Shown one piece after another: positions 1 through 10,974 of a DNA stretch of 64,000 nt. The stretch's first letter is position 1. Every line of letters begins with the position of its first letter. This DNA comes from Sepioteuthis lessoniana. Taxonomy: Eukaryota; Mollusca; Cephalopoda; Myopsida; Loliginidae. A program made the position numbers and the translations under genes. The stretch spans positions 62,001-126,000 of the forward strand of contig CAUZXS010002466.1 in assembly GCA_963585895.1 (NCBI GenBank), read 5' to 3'. The notes under the pieces were generated by a model that was not told the origin of the DNA, did no database searches, and saw only the letters and a program-made list of their open reading frames with translations.

Positions 1-81
1 ACTTTTGACTGGAGTGTATATACATATATAGAGAGAGAGGGAGAGAGAATGTAATTTAATGAATAGGGTGACTTTTACATA

Positions 82-510
82 AGGAGTTGGCAATAGGAAA
101 ACTATGTTTCCGGTTGCACCTTTTTTAAGGAAATCAAGAGTGATTGGTCATTTCATGTTCCAGAAAACTGTCAGTTTGACCTTCTTTATTAACTTTGGCA
201 CCAATAACTTTTTACTAGAGAATCAGTGTGTTTCCTCTCTACAAATTGTCTTTTTGACTCAGGCTTGTTGTGGCAAATCCATATTTAGGCCATTTGTAAA
301 TATTTTTTTGATTGAAAAATGCTTCACTGTACACGTGTTATATTCTTCTGTAAACTTCACATATTTGCACTTCTCAGCCATGAAAATTTAATGACAGACC
401 TCTGTTCATGCCTAGAGCACTCTGATTTGCCAGCATTTTGAATAACCTCAAAACAAATATTTTTGCAAGATCAAAATAATTTTTGTTCTAAACCAATTCT
501 AAACAATGCG
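82..510 (-). pseudogene. Mariner-like transposase relic, central part
   Basis: Read on the minus strand this resembles the middle of a mariner-family DNA transposase. Pieces such as FTEEYNTCTVKHF, then a region like the usual THWLSSKEKV stretch, then LTVFWNMK and FLKKGATGN are in the family order. Frameshifts and stops break the frame. The normally conserved aspartate of the W-D motif reads as asparagine here. A second copy at 37989-38408 matches over the whole length and keeps that aspartate. No terminal inverted repeats are seen, so this is a dead internal fragment. The forward frame over the same bases (104-391) is a shadow. Confidence 0.7.
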
Positions 511-611
511 GAGTTAACAGTTATGAAAAATAATTCTGAAAAAAAAAAGAAAAAGATATTTTGCTTTTTAAAAAAAATTCCCCTTATTTATTAAATGACC
601 CTTGTATATCA

Positions 612-870
612 TTTAGGAGCTCTGTGGAGTTCCCCTACCTTGCCATTACTTTAACCTGGAATGGTAGTACCTGTTAGTGTCCCATTTATGTGTCATATAG
701 ATCTGTTTAAACAATATCAATATTTGATAGGAATACTAGAAACTATATAACAGTATGCAAATTAATTGTATCAAATTTTGGAATTAAATAACCTATTAGG
801 GGCTGGGATGACATTAAACCAATAAACCAAACCAAAATTTCCCTAGAAGCCATTGAGATGTAATTGGTCA
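612..870 (+). mobile_element. R48 element, 5'-truncated copy
   Basis: Starts inside the conserved block that reads like 'ggagctctg..gag' followed by 'cattactt..cctggaatggtagtacctgttag' in pieces. It continues into 48 bp-type units ('gaatactagaaactatata', 'tgcaaattaattgtatcaa') and ends in a tail related to 'ttaaataacc...ccattaaacca'. The same order is seen at 27025-27470. No coding capacity. Confidence 0.75.
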
Positions 871-997
871 AGAAAGGCTTACCAAAATTTTCTAGCCTTG
901 TTAGTGGGGTTTAGAATACTCTGATTAAATCCCCACACAATGGTAAGACTCCTTCTCCCCAAAAGTGATTTCTTCGAATGACTCTAAACTGTATTAG

Positions 998-1475
998 TTT
1001 TGGAGCTCTGGGGAATGAGGTATGCCCCTTCATTACCATTACTCCCAAGTTTCACTCTAACTCAGCATGGTAGTACCTGTTAAATTCCTATCTATGAGTT
1101 ATATAAATCTGTTTGAAAATTATTAATATTAGATTGGAATACTTGAAACTATATAAATTTGTGTTAACAAATGGTTATTATTATTTTATAAGAATAGTTA
1201 CTTAAAACCATATAATTTCAACCAAATTACAAAAACTCACCCTTGAAGAAAATAACCCAACAACAGAGTGACATCAATCAAGTAGATGTTTGAAAATTTT
1301 TAATGTTGGATTGGAATACTTGAAACTATGTAATTGTATACAAATTATTTGTATTAGATTGGAATTTTTGAAACTATATAAATGTGTGCAAATTATTTGC
1401 ATTAAATAACCCATAAGAGTATGCTATGCCATTAAACAAACAAACTGAAATTTCCCTGGAAGCCATTAACTGTCC
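998..1475 (+). mobile_element. R48 element copy with several 48 bp units and 3' tail
   Basis: Conserved 'ggagctctggggaatga' block, then diverged 48 bp units at about 1110-1400 ('ttggaatacttgaaactat', 'caaattatttgtatta'), then the tail 'taacccataagag...gccattaaacaaaca'. The last unit, the tail and flanking sequence recur at 6418-6780. Confidence 0.78.
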
Positions 1476-1765
1476 CAAAACACTTTGAAACATTTTAGAT
1501 TTAAAAAATATTTCACTAATTGCCTGAAAATTAAATTTACCACTGCATTTAGAAAATGGCAACTGAGCTGCTCATGCTGCATTAATGGGTAAATTTTATT
1601 TTTTAATATTTCTGCAGCAAGTTCAGAAATAGTTTCACATATTAAATGTGTGAACAGCTCTTATCAGATTTGTCAATTATTGAAAATTTTAATGGATTAT
1701 TATTGTTCCAACTTATGCATTGCAATTGCATGTATCTTTATCTGCCATATTTATTCATAAAGGTT
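1374..1765 (+). repeat. Duplicated block, copy 1 (partner 6418-6780)
   Basis: From the last 48 bp unit through the R48 tail and about 250 bp of flank, this segment is nearly identical to 6418-6780, including 'ccctggaagccattaactg' and 'aattgcctgaaaattaaat'. This copy has about 45 bp extra near 1683-1727. Similarity past the R48 tail means either the tail is longer than its common core or a segment was duplicated. Confidence 0.8.
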
Positions 1766-1952
1766 ATCAAAAAAAATGAAAAAAGAAAAAGTAAAAGAAA
1801 ATTCCATGGCATCTTTAATAAAATCTGCTTGGAATCAAAAAATACTAGACATGGTTTTCACTTTTTATGTGACCTTACAAACAACAGAAATAAAAACAAA
1901 TTATAAGCAAAAGAATAAAAATCAAAAACAGCTTAAATGATCAAATGAAAAT

Positions 1953-2068
1953 AACTTAACAAAATAACACTGAATAATATACATCTGTGTGAATAGTATT
2001 TGATTAGTCGGTCGGTTGGTTGGTCTTTTATGGCATATCAACACTTGTGGGTCATTTTATGCCAAATC

Positions 2069-2145
<77 letters not shown>

Positions 2146-2340
2146 TTTGTAAGTGAATAGGTTGTAGGTAACTTTAATTTTAAATGAGTCAGAACTCATT
2201 ATTTTTTTTCACAGTTTAATAACTGAACAAAATAACTCCGAATAATGTACTTCCATGTAAATCATATTTGATTGGTTATTTGGTGTTTTATGGCATATCA
2301 ACTCTTGTGGGTCATTTAATGCTAAATCCTTTATATATAT
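1953..2340 (-). repeat. Two tandem R48-tail-like blocks, about 269 bp apart
   Basis: The phrase 'aacttaacaaaataacactg' at 1953 recurs as 'aactgaacaaaataactcc' at 2222. Each is followed by a minus-strand R48/SINE-3 tail ('tttatggcatatcaac', 'gggtcatttaatgc') and a TA run. A third partial block lies at 2725-2800 beyond the hairpin. It looks like a local tandem duplication of a decayed R48 3' end. Confidence 0.65.
2070..2144. repeat. (TA)n(TG)n microsatellite
   Basis: Uninterrupted TA run followed by a TG run. Confidence 0.95.
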
Positions 2341-2413
2341 ATATATACAGTATTATTCAGTCCAGTTAAACCAGAGTTGAGAGTAATTCCATCAGGACAA
2401 GAAAATCATCCAA

Positions 2414-2715
2414 AACCTGAACATTTAAATTTTCCAGGTAAAGAGCTCAATGTAATTTAATATTACAGAGCAATAATTTCTTTAAGAAAAAACAAAAAAC
2501 GGTCACTTTAGGATTATAAATTTATTTCCATCCTGTTATAATCCTAAAGTGACCGGTTTTTGGTTTTTCTTAAAGAAATTATTGCTCTGTAATATTAATT
2601 ACATTGAGCTCTTTACCAGGAAAATTTAAATGTTCAGGTTACATCAGAAACACATAACCAGATGGAAATAAATTTATAATCCTAAAGTGACCGGTTTTTG
2701 GTTTTTCTTAAAGAA
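2414..2715. repeat. Foldback hairpin with an extra third arm
   Basis: Bases 2414-2519 are the reverse complement of 2536-2640 over about 105 bp, with a 16-base loop. A third partial copy at 2661-2715, in the orientation of the right arm, repeats the loop-proximal part ('aatcctaaagtgaccggtt'). The transcript of either strand would form a long hairpin. It sits inside a minus-strand R48 context, so it is probably a foldback or MITE-type insertion. No coding sequence. Confidence 0.85.
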
Positions 2716-2724
2716 TATATATAT

Positions 2725-3215
2725 ATTCTGATTTGTTAGTGAATAGTTTGTAGATAATGTTATTTTTAAATGAGCCAGAACTCATGACTTTACACACAGT
2801 TAAATAGTTTCAAGTATTGCTATCTAATACTAATAATTCTATTATTAATCAATTGTTTGCATACAGTTAAATGGTTTCAAGTATTGCTATCTCTTGCACC
2901 TTTAAGATAAAATAGATTTTAGTACTTGTTTGTCATGAGCAATTTGAAGAATATGGTCAGGACAATCATAGATTTGACATGACCAGCTGATTGATCAGAT
3001 TAGGCTTCTCCAACTGCCAGTCTAGCTCAGTAAGGGCCAAAGTAGAGTGTTATAATTCATGTGACCATTTCAGTTGCCAGCCCACAGACTGCTCAGCTAC
3101 TAAGATCCTGTTCCTCAACCATTATGGTTCACTTCATTGATGGGGAGAGAGTCTTACCCCTCTGTAGAGGTGCAGTTAGTGTATTCTTCAGCCCCAGCCA
3201 ACAGGATGTAAATAG
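2725..3215 (-). mobile_element. R48 element, minus-strand copy (48 bp units and 5' part)
   Basis: 48 bp-type units in reverse ('agttaaatggtttcaagta') at about 2795-2890, and the reverse complement of the R48 5' block at 3050-3210 ('gagtcttacccctctg', 'gtgtattcttcagccccag'). Together with the tail blocks upstream this is a broken-up R48 copy opened by the foldback at 2414-2715. Confidence 0.65.
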
Positions 3216-3873
3216 TATTGATTTAAAAAATAAAAAATCAAATGTGGAAATAAAGTGGTAAGTTATTTTGAATCAAAATGTAGTTATAAATTAATCCCTC
3301 TTTTCTGAGATTGGATTTTGTTGTGTTCTGTTTAGTGAACACAAGTAGTAATAATAAGACAACCCCCAATACGTGGAGAAAATAGTTATACTTACAGGAA
3401 AGAGTATTTACAAGAGAGAGACTGTTAGTAATAAGAACATAGGATTAGTGATAGAGTAATGATATACTTCAAAAATAGGAACGGCTCTTCTGGTCTGACT
3501 CGTAGGCTTATTCCCAGACTGATCTCCGCATCTGCCATATATGGTAGATGGAACAGCTCATTATGCTGAAAAGATAGGTGATACCCAACAGATTTACAAA
3601 TAAAGCATAATGTGTAACTAAAGTATTTTGTATCAAATCCAAGTTGTAAATTATCTTTCAATATTGAGACTTCATATACTACAGAATTAGGAAATGAGTT
3701 TTATATTGTTTGTATTAAAACATTATTCAAATACTGGTTGTTACTAATTTGGTAAATTTCTGTCAGGAAATATTTTTTGGTTTGGCAAAAAAAACATTAT
3801 TATCGGAGAATACATAATAAAATGAAATACAAAAAGAATGAATGCAGATGTGTGTATGTACAAATTTTCTAAT

Positions 3874-3914
3874 CATATATATATGTATGTGTGTGTGTGT
3901 GTGTGTGTGTGTAT
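3874..3914. repeat. (AT)n(GT)n microsatellite
   Basis: Short AT run then GT run. Open frames across it on both strands are repeat artefacts. Confidence 0.95.
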
Positions 3915-4184
3915 GCACGTGAAGTTTCTGAGGGATATAAAAATTTGTAAAGTTCATCTGAAAATTCTTTGTTCAGTTTGCGGGTCATGTAGTACAAAAC
4001 TCTTCAACTGGACAGAATGGAAGTGATATCATATAATGAGTTGTGATATTACCACTGAAGAAACACTACCTGTAAAAAGAATGAGAATAACATACATTTG
4101 TGAATTGAATAAATGATTCTATTTGTCATTATTTAAAAGTTAACAATATTCTTAGTAAAAATTTTGGAATTAGCACACTTGTTC

Positions 4185-5125
4185 ATCTCGTTTATTCATT
4201 TATTTTATTTATTTATTTATTTAAAAGTAAATAAACTAATTACTGATAAGATTCAAAACGTTGTAGCTTCATAAAATATACTTTAAAGTGGTGTAATGGT
4301 TATCGTCATAGGAAATGAACACGATGACACGAGTTCAAATCCTGGACCAGACTAATTGCATTTCACATAGCACTAATACCCTTGGGAAAGGTATGAATCC
4401 AATTATTCTCCCTCCAGCTATGGGTAAATAGTAGGACAGACTGGGTTCTTCAGCCTTTGTGAGGCAACTAGTCTAGGAGAAGGAAAACTCTGAATTCAAA
4501 CCTGTTAAACTCCGCTTAAAAATTGACCTTGTGTCATATCCTGCCCGAGCGGAGGGGTTGGGTAAATATGATAAAATATACTTTAAACAAACTAGATTGA
4601 ATTATTTAGATTAATGGTATGATTTTTTTTCCTCATGATGCCAACGAAAATATCATGAAATAACAGAATAGTGAGGAGAAAATTATCGAATTTATCGATT
4701 AAAAAAAATAGATTTAGTACTTATTTGCCCCTGCACAAACTTTTATGTCAACCTTACTTCTTTTCAGTATCCATTTAAAGCAATATTTTATATCAACATT
4801 CCTGGATGGTAGTTAATAGATCTTCTTTGGTGGACAGAATAAAAGTTATTAAAAAAAACCTTTTATTTGAAAAAAAATATACAGCAGAACACTTAGAGAA
4901 TGTTCACTTTGTTTTTTTTTTTATTTAGCAGTAAATAAACTAATAACAGATAAGATGTAAAATATTTCTTTGTTAATAGGTGAACATTCTGGCTTCATAA
5001 AATATTCCTCAAACAAACTTGATTAAATTATCTAAATTAATGGTATGAATTTTTCCAAATGATGCAGAAGAAAATAGTTATAGAATAACTTACTGTTGAG
5101 GAAAAAAATTATTGGTGGATATTAT
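4185..5125 (+). repeat. Diverged local duplication (4185-4700 and 4910-5125)
   Basis: 'agtaaataaactaat', 'gcttcataaaatat', 'caaactagattgaatt' and 'attaatggtatga' occur in the same order in both halves. The first half carries the SINE-1 insertion and the second does not. Confidence 0.75.
4288..4570 (+). mobile_element. SINE-1, near full length, 17 bp target duplication
   Basis: tRNA-like head with A box TGGTGTAATGG and B box GTTCAAATCC, then a body with 'cacatagcactaatac' and a 3' end 'gaggggttgggtaaatatg'. It lacks only the first few bases of the family head. It is flanked by perfect 17 bp repeats 'ataaaatatactttaaa' at 4271-4287 and 4571-4587. The host sequence belongs to a duplicated block whose partner near 5000 lacks the SINE. 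Confidence 0.93.
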
Positions 5126-5304
5126 AATTTAGATCCTTAAAACAAATACCAGCAGAAGCCTAGATATGCAAATTGGTCTGAAGTTAAAAGACAGTTCTTG
5201 CATGCCTCAACAAATGGCTGGGCATTCCTAATTGAAAGAAAACATAGCTCCAACAAAATAACTGTCTATTGAAACATTCGAAAGGATCATAGTAAAAGTA
5301 AGTA

Positions 5305-5520
5305 AAGTTGGCGACCATAGTCAAGGGTGACCAGAAGGCTCCCTTTTCAATAGCTACTACACCGAGGTGTAGGGGAGGGTGCTACTCCTTTCCCTGGATT
5401 GCTCCACTTTACCCTTGATACGTACCTTATATTGCTGAGTATCAAGCAAGAAGGTATCAAGTAGCATTTTTAAAGTCTTTGGTATAGCGTGACCTGGGAT
5501 TGAATCCCAATCTTACGGAT
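5305..5520 (-). mobile_element. SINE-2 copy, minus strand, joined to a 5' extension
   Basis: Body and 3' end of SINE-2 in reverse: 'gtaaagttggcgacc', 'gctactacaccgaggtgta', 'cctgggattgaatccc' (B-box region). Beyond the B box it diverges from ordinary SINE-2 and runs into the extension that is shared with the copy at 24790. Confidence 0.85.
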
Positions 5521-5745
5521 CATAAGGATCATAAAATGGCAATCTACAGTGAAGTGTGTTATTTTCTATCAAAGAAAAAATGTGTTGGATCTTCTCCATT
5601 ATTAGTTTATATATTGCTAAATAAGAAAACCAAGTGAACATTTTATGGGTTAATTTCAATATTTTTGTCTGGGGTAGTATATGTAATATTAATAAATGCT
5701 TATAGCCTCTTTGATATTTGGAGTAAGTAGGTAATCAAGGTAGAT
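5520..5745 (-). repeat. Extension block fused to SINE-2, copy 1
   Basis: About 225 bp after the tRNA-like region, from 'ggatcataaggatcataaaa' to 'ggtaatcaaggtagat'. It matches 25010-25235 with only a few differences. In the SINE's own orientation it lies 5' of the head. Confidence 0.8.
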
Positions 5746-5764
5746 GGCACTGTGGTACTCAGTC

Positions 5765-6470
5765 TTTGAACAGTAAATGTTAGTGATGGATTGGAATACT
5801 TGAAACCATTTGTGTGGAAATTATTTGTATTAGGTTGGAATACTTGAAACTAGATAATTTTGTGCAAATTATTTGTATTAGGTTGGAATACTTGAAACTA
5901 GATAATTTTGTGCAAATTATTTGTATTAGGTTGGAATACTTGAAACTAGATAATTTTGTGCAAATTATTTGTATTAGGTTGGAATACTGGAAACTAGATG
6001 ATCTTGTGCAAATTATTTGTATTAGGTTGGAATACTTGAAACTAGATAATCTTGTGCAAATTATTTGTATTAGGTTGGAATACTTGAAACTAGATAATCT
6101 TGTGCAAATTATTTGTATTAGGTTGGAATACTTGAAACTAGATGATCTTGTGCAAATTATTTGTATTAGGTTGGAATACTTGAAACTAGATAATCTTGTG
6201 CAAATTATTTGTATTAGGTTGGAATACTTGAAACTAGATGATCTTGTGCAAGTTATTTGTATTAGGTTGGAATACTTGAAACTAGATGATCTTGTGCAAA
6301 TTATTTGTATTAGGTTGGAATACATGAAACTAGATAATCTTGTGCAAATTATTTGTATTAGGTTGGAATACATGAAACTAGATAATTTTGTGCAAATTAT
6401 TTGTATTAGATAGGAATTCTTGCAACTATATAAATGTGTGCAAATTATTTGCATTAAATAACCCATAAGA
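5765..6470 (+). repeat. 48 bp tandem array, about 14 units (R48-type)
   Basis: Unit 'ttggaatacttgaaactaga' + 'taattttgtgcaaattattt' + 'gtattagg' repeats with exact 48 bp spacing and few changes. The period is a multiple of three, so both strands stay open (5814-6413 and 5780-6484) with 16-residue repeats. Nothing supports translation. The array runs into an R48 3' tail at 6440-6520. Confidence 0.93.
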
Positions 6471-6780
6471 GTATGCGATGCCATTAAACAAACAAACTGA
6501 AATTTCCCTGGAAGCCATTAACTGTCCCAAAACACTTTGAAACATTTTAGATTTAAAAAAATAGTTCACTAATTGCCTGAAAATTAAATTTACCACTGCA
6601 TTTAGAAAATGGCAACTGAGCTGCTCCTGATGCATTAATGGGTAAATTTTATTTTTTCAATATTTCTGCAACAAGTTCAGAAATAGTTTCACATATGAAA
6701 TATATGAACAACTCTTATCAGATTTGTCAGTTATTGCAATTGCATGTATCTTTATCAGCTGTATTTACCAATAGGTACAA
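6418..6780 (+). repeat. Duplicated block, copy 2 (partner 1374-1765)
   Basis: R48 tail and flank nearly identical to the first copy, with a short deletion relative to it. Confidence 0.8.
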
Positions 6781-7400
6781 TAATTTAGCTTGTTATACTG
6801 AAGCAGTGAAGATCAACATTTACTGATTAAAGGACTGGAAATTTCAACACCACAGAATACAGACGCTGAAATGTTACAATAAAAGCAAAATAAGTTAACA
6901 AAAATGGTACAAATGATCCAATGTATAAATTGTAAATATGCATTTTCAAGAAATTTTCCAAATCAGGAAAACTCTGCAGAAAACAGACTGTTTACTAAAA
7001 GATAAATTTGCTTCATGTGAATATACATACTCATTTGTACACAAGGGTCTCCATAATGGCTAGAAACAAGAAAACCTTAAAATAGATTTTCTGGTTTCTC
7101 AGTTTATTCATATTTAAAATATTGTTTTGTCTATAGAAAGGAAATAACAGTATCTGGAAACACAATTCTGATTCCTTTTTACAGCATATTCTTTTGAGTT
7201 GGGTATGTTATTTTCTCTTTGAATCAATTCCTATTTCAAGAACAGATCCTATGACAGGAAATAAATTTCTTGAACAGATCACTTGTACTTTCACATGTAT
7301 GTAGAAATAAACCTATGCCATTACATAAGCATAAACTGAAATATGAAACATATTTATATTTATCATATTTGTGTGTATATCATTATTAAAACCATTTTTT
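6781..7400. other. No recognised feature
   Basis: AT-rich sequence without open frames of note, repeats or motifs I recognise. Confidence 0.5.
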
Positions 7401-7401
7401 G

Positions 7402-7499
7402 TATATATATATATATATATATATATATACTAGTGGCTTAGCATATCCATTTGTCTAATGAAAAATATTTTCTAACCATAGTGTTTTTAATTGGTTTTT

Positions 7500-7540
<41 letters not shown>
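7402..7540. repeat. Two (TA)n microsatellites
   Basis: TA runs at about 7403-7429 and 7503-7539, separated by unique sequence. Confidence 0.95.
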
Positions 7541-7544
<4 letters not shown>

Positions 7545-7803
7545 GTCTTTTTGAGGTGCAGGAACCTGGCTAATGTGTTTTCGTTAGGTTTAATAGTGCA
7601 TTGCATATTAGTTGTGACTTGACTTTAGTTTGTTTAACTGGAAATTTTGGCTGTCCAGTTTTATTTCAAGTTAAGTTTCATGGGGGGGAGGGTGCCTTTC
7701 ATATTATGAGTGACTTATTGCCTTGCTTATTTGTTTATATTGATGCTTGTGATTGTTAAACAACATAAAAGAAATACTCTGATTTGATTTGTCACTTTTG
7801 TTC

Positions 7804-7851
<48 letters not shown>

Positions 7852-8740
7852 GGTATCATATAAAGCCTTCATCAGATGATGACTCTGGGTTCAGGCATGG
7901 TTTTGGGGCTTGAAGCATCATTACCACTAAACCAGAGTGCCCCAGCTGTAACTCACGATACCACCAGACTTTGTTGGATTGATGTCACTCTGTGGGATTT
8001 CCATATCCACACTGATGCAGTTAGAGCCTTATCTTTGATCTTTTTTATGTATTTCCCCTTGTCTGATGGAGAAAGTCCAAGATTAGTCCAAAATATGGAA
8101 GTTGAATTGGTAATGAAACCTCAGCATCTGACCTCAATAGGAAATACCTTTTTTTACACTAATGAAAACTATATATATATATATATACTAATGAAAACTA
8201 AAATTGTAACAATCTGAAGAATGATGCCAATGTTGATCTGGTATATGGACTAAGTACTGTTGATATTTCCCTTATTTTGAAACCTGTGCATGTATCAATC
8301 TATATATGCAATAATTTGTTGGAATTCAACTATATTATGCATTTAATCTTCAATAAGTTCAAACATATTCTGAATGTAGCAATTTTTTTCGTCCTTAGGC
8401 TGTAGAGTTATTGGTGCACCTACTTATATGTAGAAAGATAGATCAAGAAGTCCGAAGCCCAACACAATTATTGGTTGAAATTTGACCTGAAATTTTTCAC
8501 TGTATGTTTTATATGTATGATTAATCATCACCACTGAATTAAGTGTATCAAAAAGGAAAGAGATTATGTTAAAAAATAAATATTGATTGTGTAAACTAAA
8601 TGATCTTCCATCAATATTTTATTGACTTATTGATTGATTGATTTTAACAGCATGTCAACCTGTCTAGGATTATTCTATGCCTAAAGGTTAAGGAATATTA
8701 CTTGTTGGATGTTCATATTTACATTTTTTTGTATTGTTTC
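7541..8740. other. Unrecognised sequence with small microsatellites
   Basis: Contains (CA)n(TA)n at 7810-7852 and a short TA run near 8172-8186. The stretch 7860-8110 is less AT-rich, with a 113-codon open frame (7876-8217). I cannot assign the frame, and its end lies in the TA run, so I do not call it a gene. Confidence 0.45.
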
Positions 8741-9815
8741 TTAAGATGTGATTATGTCTAGGAGTTTGTTTCTGCTTATCCTGCAGAGCTGCATGTCTTA
8801 TTCATCTTACTTGGATGGTTTGTGTGATGGGAGGTATGTGACCATACAATTTCTGTGTTGTTTCCAGGATTTGTTCAAAACAGTGTGCAACATTCTTGTG
8901 TCATCTCCATTTAGATTTTTCTCCATGTATTTTGTTAGCATCCTGATGGTGCATCTATGCAGTAGTACTGACAAAGCCGCAGCTTGGAACAAATCCTATT
9001 TTATTTTATCAGAAAGATCAGATTTTTGTATGGTTAATTATTGTGGCCCCGGAAAAGTTCACTAATGAAAACGCAAACACAGATATTAGATAACAGATTA
9101 TATTACACAAGAAAGATTGAGTTACATAGAAAAGGTAAGAAGTCTTGTACTGTTCGGATAACACCGATATTGATCTGCCCTCTGGCAGCGAAATCTCTAG
9201 TACTAATAACGGTGAGAAGAGTCCATTATGGTAAGATGGGTAAGGTTCCCACAACATTAATAACCTCTGAATAGCTGTCCACTTCTTTGTTAGGTGCATG
9301 TTGACATTGCTTTCAGTGGATGAGATATTGCTACCAAGGTATATGAACTGATCTACTAATCTCAGAGGCTTGCCTCTTAAAGTGGAGATAGCTGCTTCTT
9401 GTTTAAAACACAGGAACTCTGTTTTATTTGCATTTATTTAGAGGCCAATGCTTCCTACTCCTTGTTTCAGGCAATGCAGTAGGGATTAAATTTGGGCCGG
9501 TGTATTTGCAAGAAGTGCTAGATCATCTGCATAGTCTGCATCTGTCGTATTCTTCTGCTGGATATTGTCTGCTTCTGGTCTTTTTGATGCAAAACTGCTT
9601 TCTATTGACATTCGTAGTATGTAATCTATGTAGATTATATGAACATACATGGTACTAACGCATCTCTTTGCAAGACTCCAGTGGCAGTGTTAAAGAAGTC
9701 GGTGTAACCAACAGGTGAATGAAACATTGTTTTCATGTTTTTGTAAAGAATCATTATAATAGTGACAGTTTCTTTGGAGAGACTTTCGTTGTATTGCAGA
9801 GAAAAGCAAACAATG
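8741..9815 (-). pseudogene. LINE-a reverse transcriptase relic, split by an LTR-like insertion
   Basis: Minus-strand pieces follow the order of a non-LTR retrotransposon ORF2. A block with LSKETVTIIMILYKNMK and GVLQRDALVPCMFI comes first (9650-9800), then the catalytic YADD box (9522-9533), then TEFLCFKQEAAISTLRG and FIYLGSNISSTES, then SDLSDKIK and TRMLHTVLNKSWKQH (8810-9030). Several frameshifts and stops are present. A 218 bp insertion at 9039-9256 separates two parts that join in frame when it is left out. The copy at 55700-56555 is the same family. Confidence 0.85.
9039..9256. mobile_element. Short solo-LTR-like insertion in LINE-a, 5 bp target duplication
   Basis: Bounded by ttaat at 9034-9038 and 9257-9261. 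Its ends are near-perfect inverted repeats (tattgtgg at the left, ccacaaca at the right), giving TG...TA on the minus strand, close to the TG...CA of LTRs. Leaving it and one ttaat out restores a LINE-a alignment of the same length as the 56 kb copy (TAIQRLLTIQKSD against TAINRL-type sequence). No coding capacity. Short non-autonomous LTR element or solo LTR is my best reading. Confidence 0.65.
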
Positions 9816-10370
9816 CTGATGTATAAAAATACAGTCAGCTTCTTTTCCTTTTCTAACCTAAAATGTACGAATGAGTAAGAGTGAGAGAGAGTCAAAGACG
9901 GCTAAGATGCACACATACAGAGGCAAACGGTACAGATCTTCAGTGAAACTTCTCTGTCTTTCTGCTCTTTGTTCTTTCTTCCTGGGCGCACCCATGCAAA
10001 TTCTCGTGGTCACATCACCTACAGCCTGCTGCTTACACATTGCTTGTGGACACACCTCTTTCTAGCAGGCCACTCACATAATGCATGTGATCATGCTTTT
10101 TCTAGCATGCCATCCATGCAATTTCTGCAGCATTTTCACCGGGGAACATCTGCAGCCTGTTTACTTTAGGAACCAGATGCATTTCTTGTTATTTTTAATC
10201 CCAGCGTCTGACTTTCACAGCTGCATCAACACGTCAAAGGGATCTTAAAGTCAGTATCTAACACTATATGCTAGTAGTATTTCTTCATCTTTCCTCTGTG
10301 TATGGAATGATATATGTGATATATAATAATATTTATTTATATAATTACATATAATTACACAAACACATAA
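9816..10370. other. Unrecognised, less AT-rich stretch
   Basis: Contains near-repeats 'tttctagcaggccact' (10059) and 'tttctagcatgccatcc' (10098). Open frames on both strands are short and overlapping. Possibly an unclassified transposon remnant. Confidence 0.35.
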
Positions 10371-10392
10371 GTGTGTGTGTGTGTGTGTGTGC

Positions 10393-10435
<43 letters not shown>

Positions 10436-10454
10436 GAGAGAGAGAGAGAGAGAA
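10371..10454. repeat. (GT)n(AT)n(AC)n(AG)n compound microsatellite
   Basis: Four dinucleotide runs in succession. Confidence 0.95.
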
Positions 10455-10693
10455 TCTGTTAGGTAAATCTAGCAATTATTTTCTAAAAAAGTCCTCAATG
10501 CACCAGAATAGAATCCGAGCTGTGATAAAAATAATATGTTAACTTAAAAATGTCCCCAAATTAAATCAAATGTGTGAATATATGTTCTTACCAAAGAAGA
10601 CTTTTAGTCACAAAACTTGTGGATCTTTTTAAAACACTGTACATATAAAATCAGTAATAATAATTACTATATATTTTTTATATTAGTAGAACT

Positions 10694-10960
10694 GGCTGAT
10701 TGGCCAAGTGAGTAGAGTGTTTGCCAATGGTCTGGGAGACCTGGGTTCAATCCCTGGTCGTGTCATACGAAAGACTTTAAAAATGCTACTTGATACCTCC
10801 TTGCTTAATACTCAGCAATATAAGATACATATCAAGGGTAAAGTGGAGCAATCCAGGGAAAGGATTAGCATCCTTCCATACACCTCGGTGTAGTAGCTAT
10901 TGAAAAGGGAGTCTTCTGGTCACCCTTGACTAAAGGGAGACAACTTTACTTTACATATTG
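10694..10960 (+). mobile_element. SINE-2, full length, 14 bp target duplication
   Basis: 267 bp. The head has A-box-like TGGCCAAGTGAG and B box GGTTCAATCC. The body has 'atcaagggtaaagtggagc', and the end is 'caactttactttac'. Flanked by 'atattagtagaact' at 10680-10693 and 10961-10974. The copy at 36946-37212 has the same length. Confidence 0.93.
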
Positions 10961-10974
10961 ATATTAGTAGAACT

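Noticed and set aside
4288..4570. Pol III A and B boxes that could mean a tRNA gene here and at the other SINE heads
   Set aside because: No cloverleaf with paired acceptor arms could be drawn. The heads are fused to long shared bodies and have target duplications, so they are SINEs.
5780..6484. Long open frames on both strands (234 and 199 codons) with 16-residue repeats
   Set aside because: They come from a 48 bp tandem array whose period is a multiple of three. Both strands are equally open and the array belongs to the R48 repeat.
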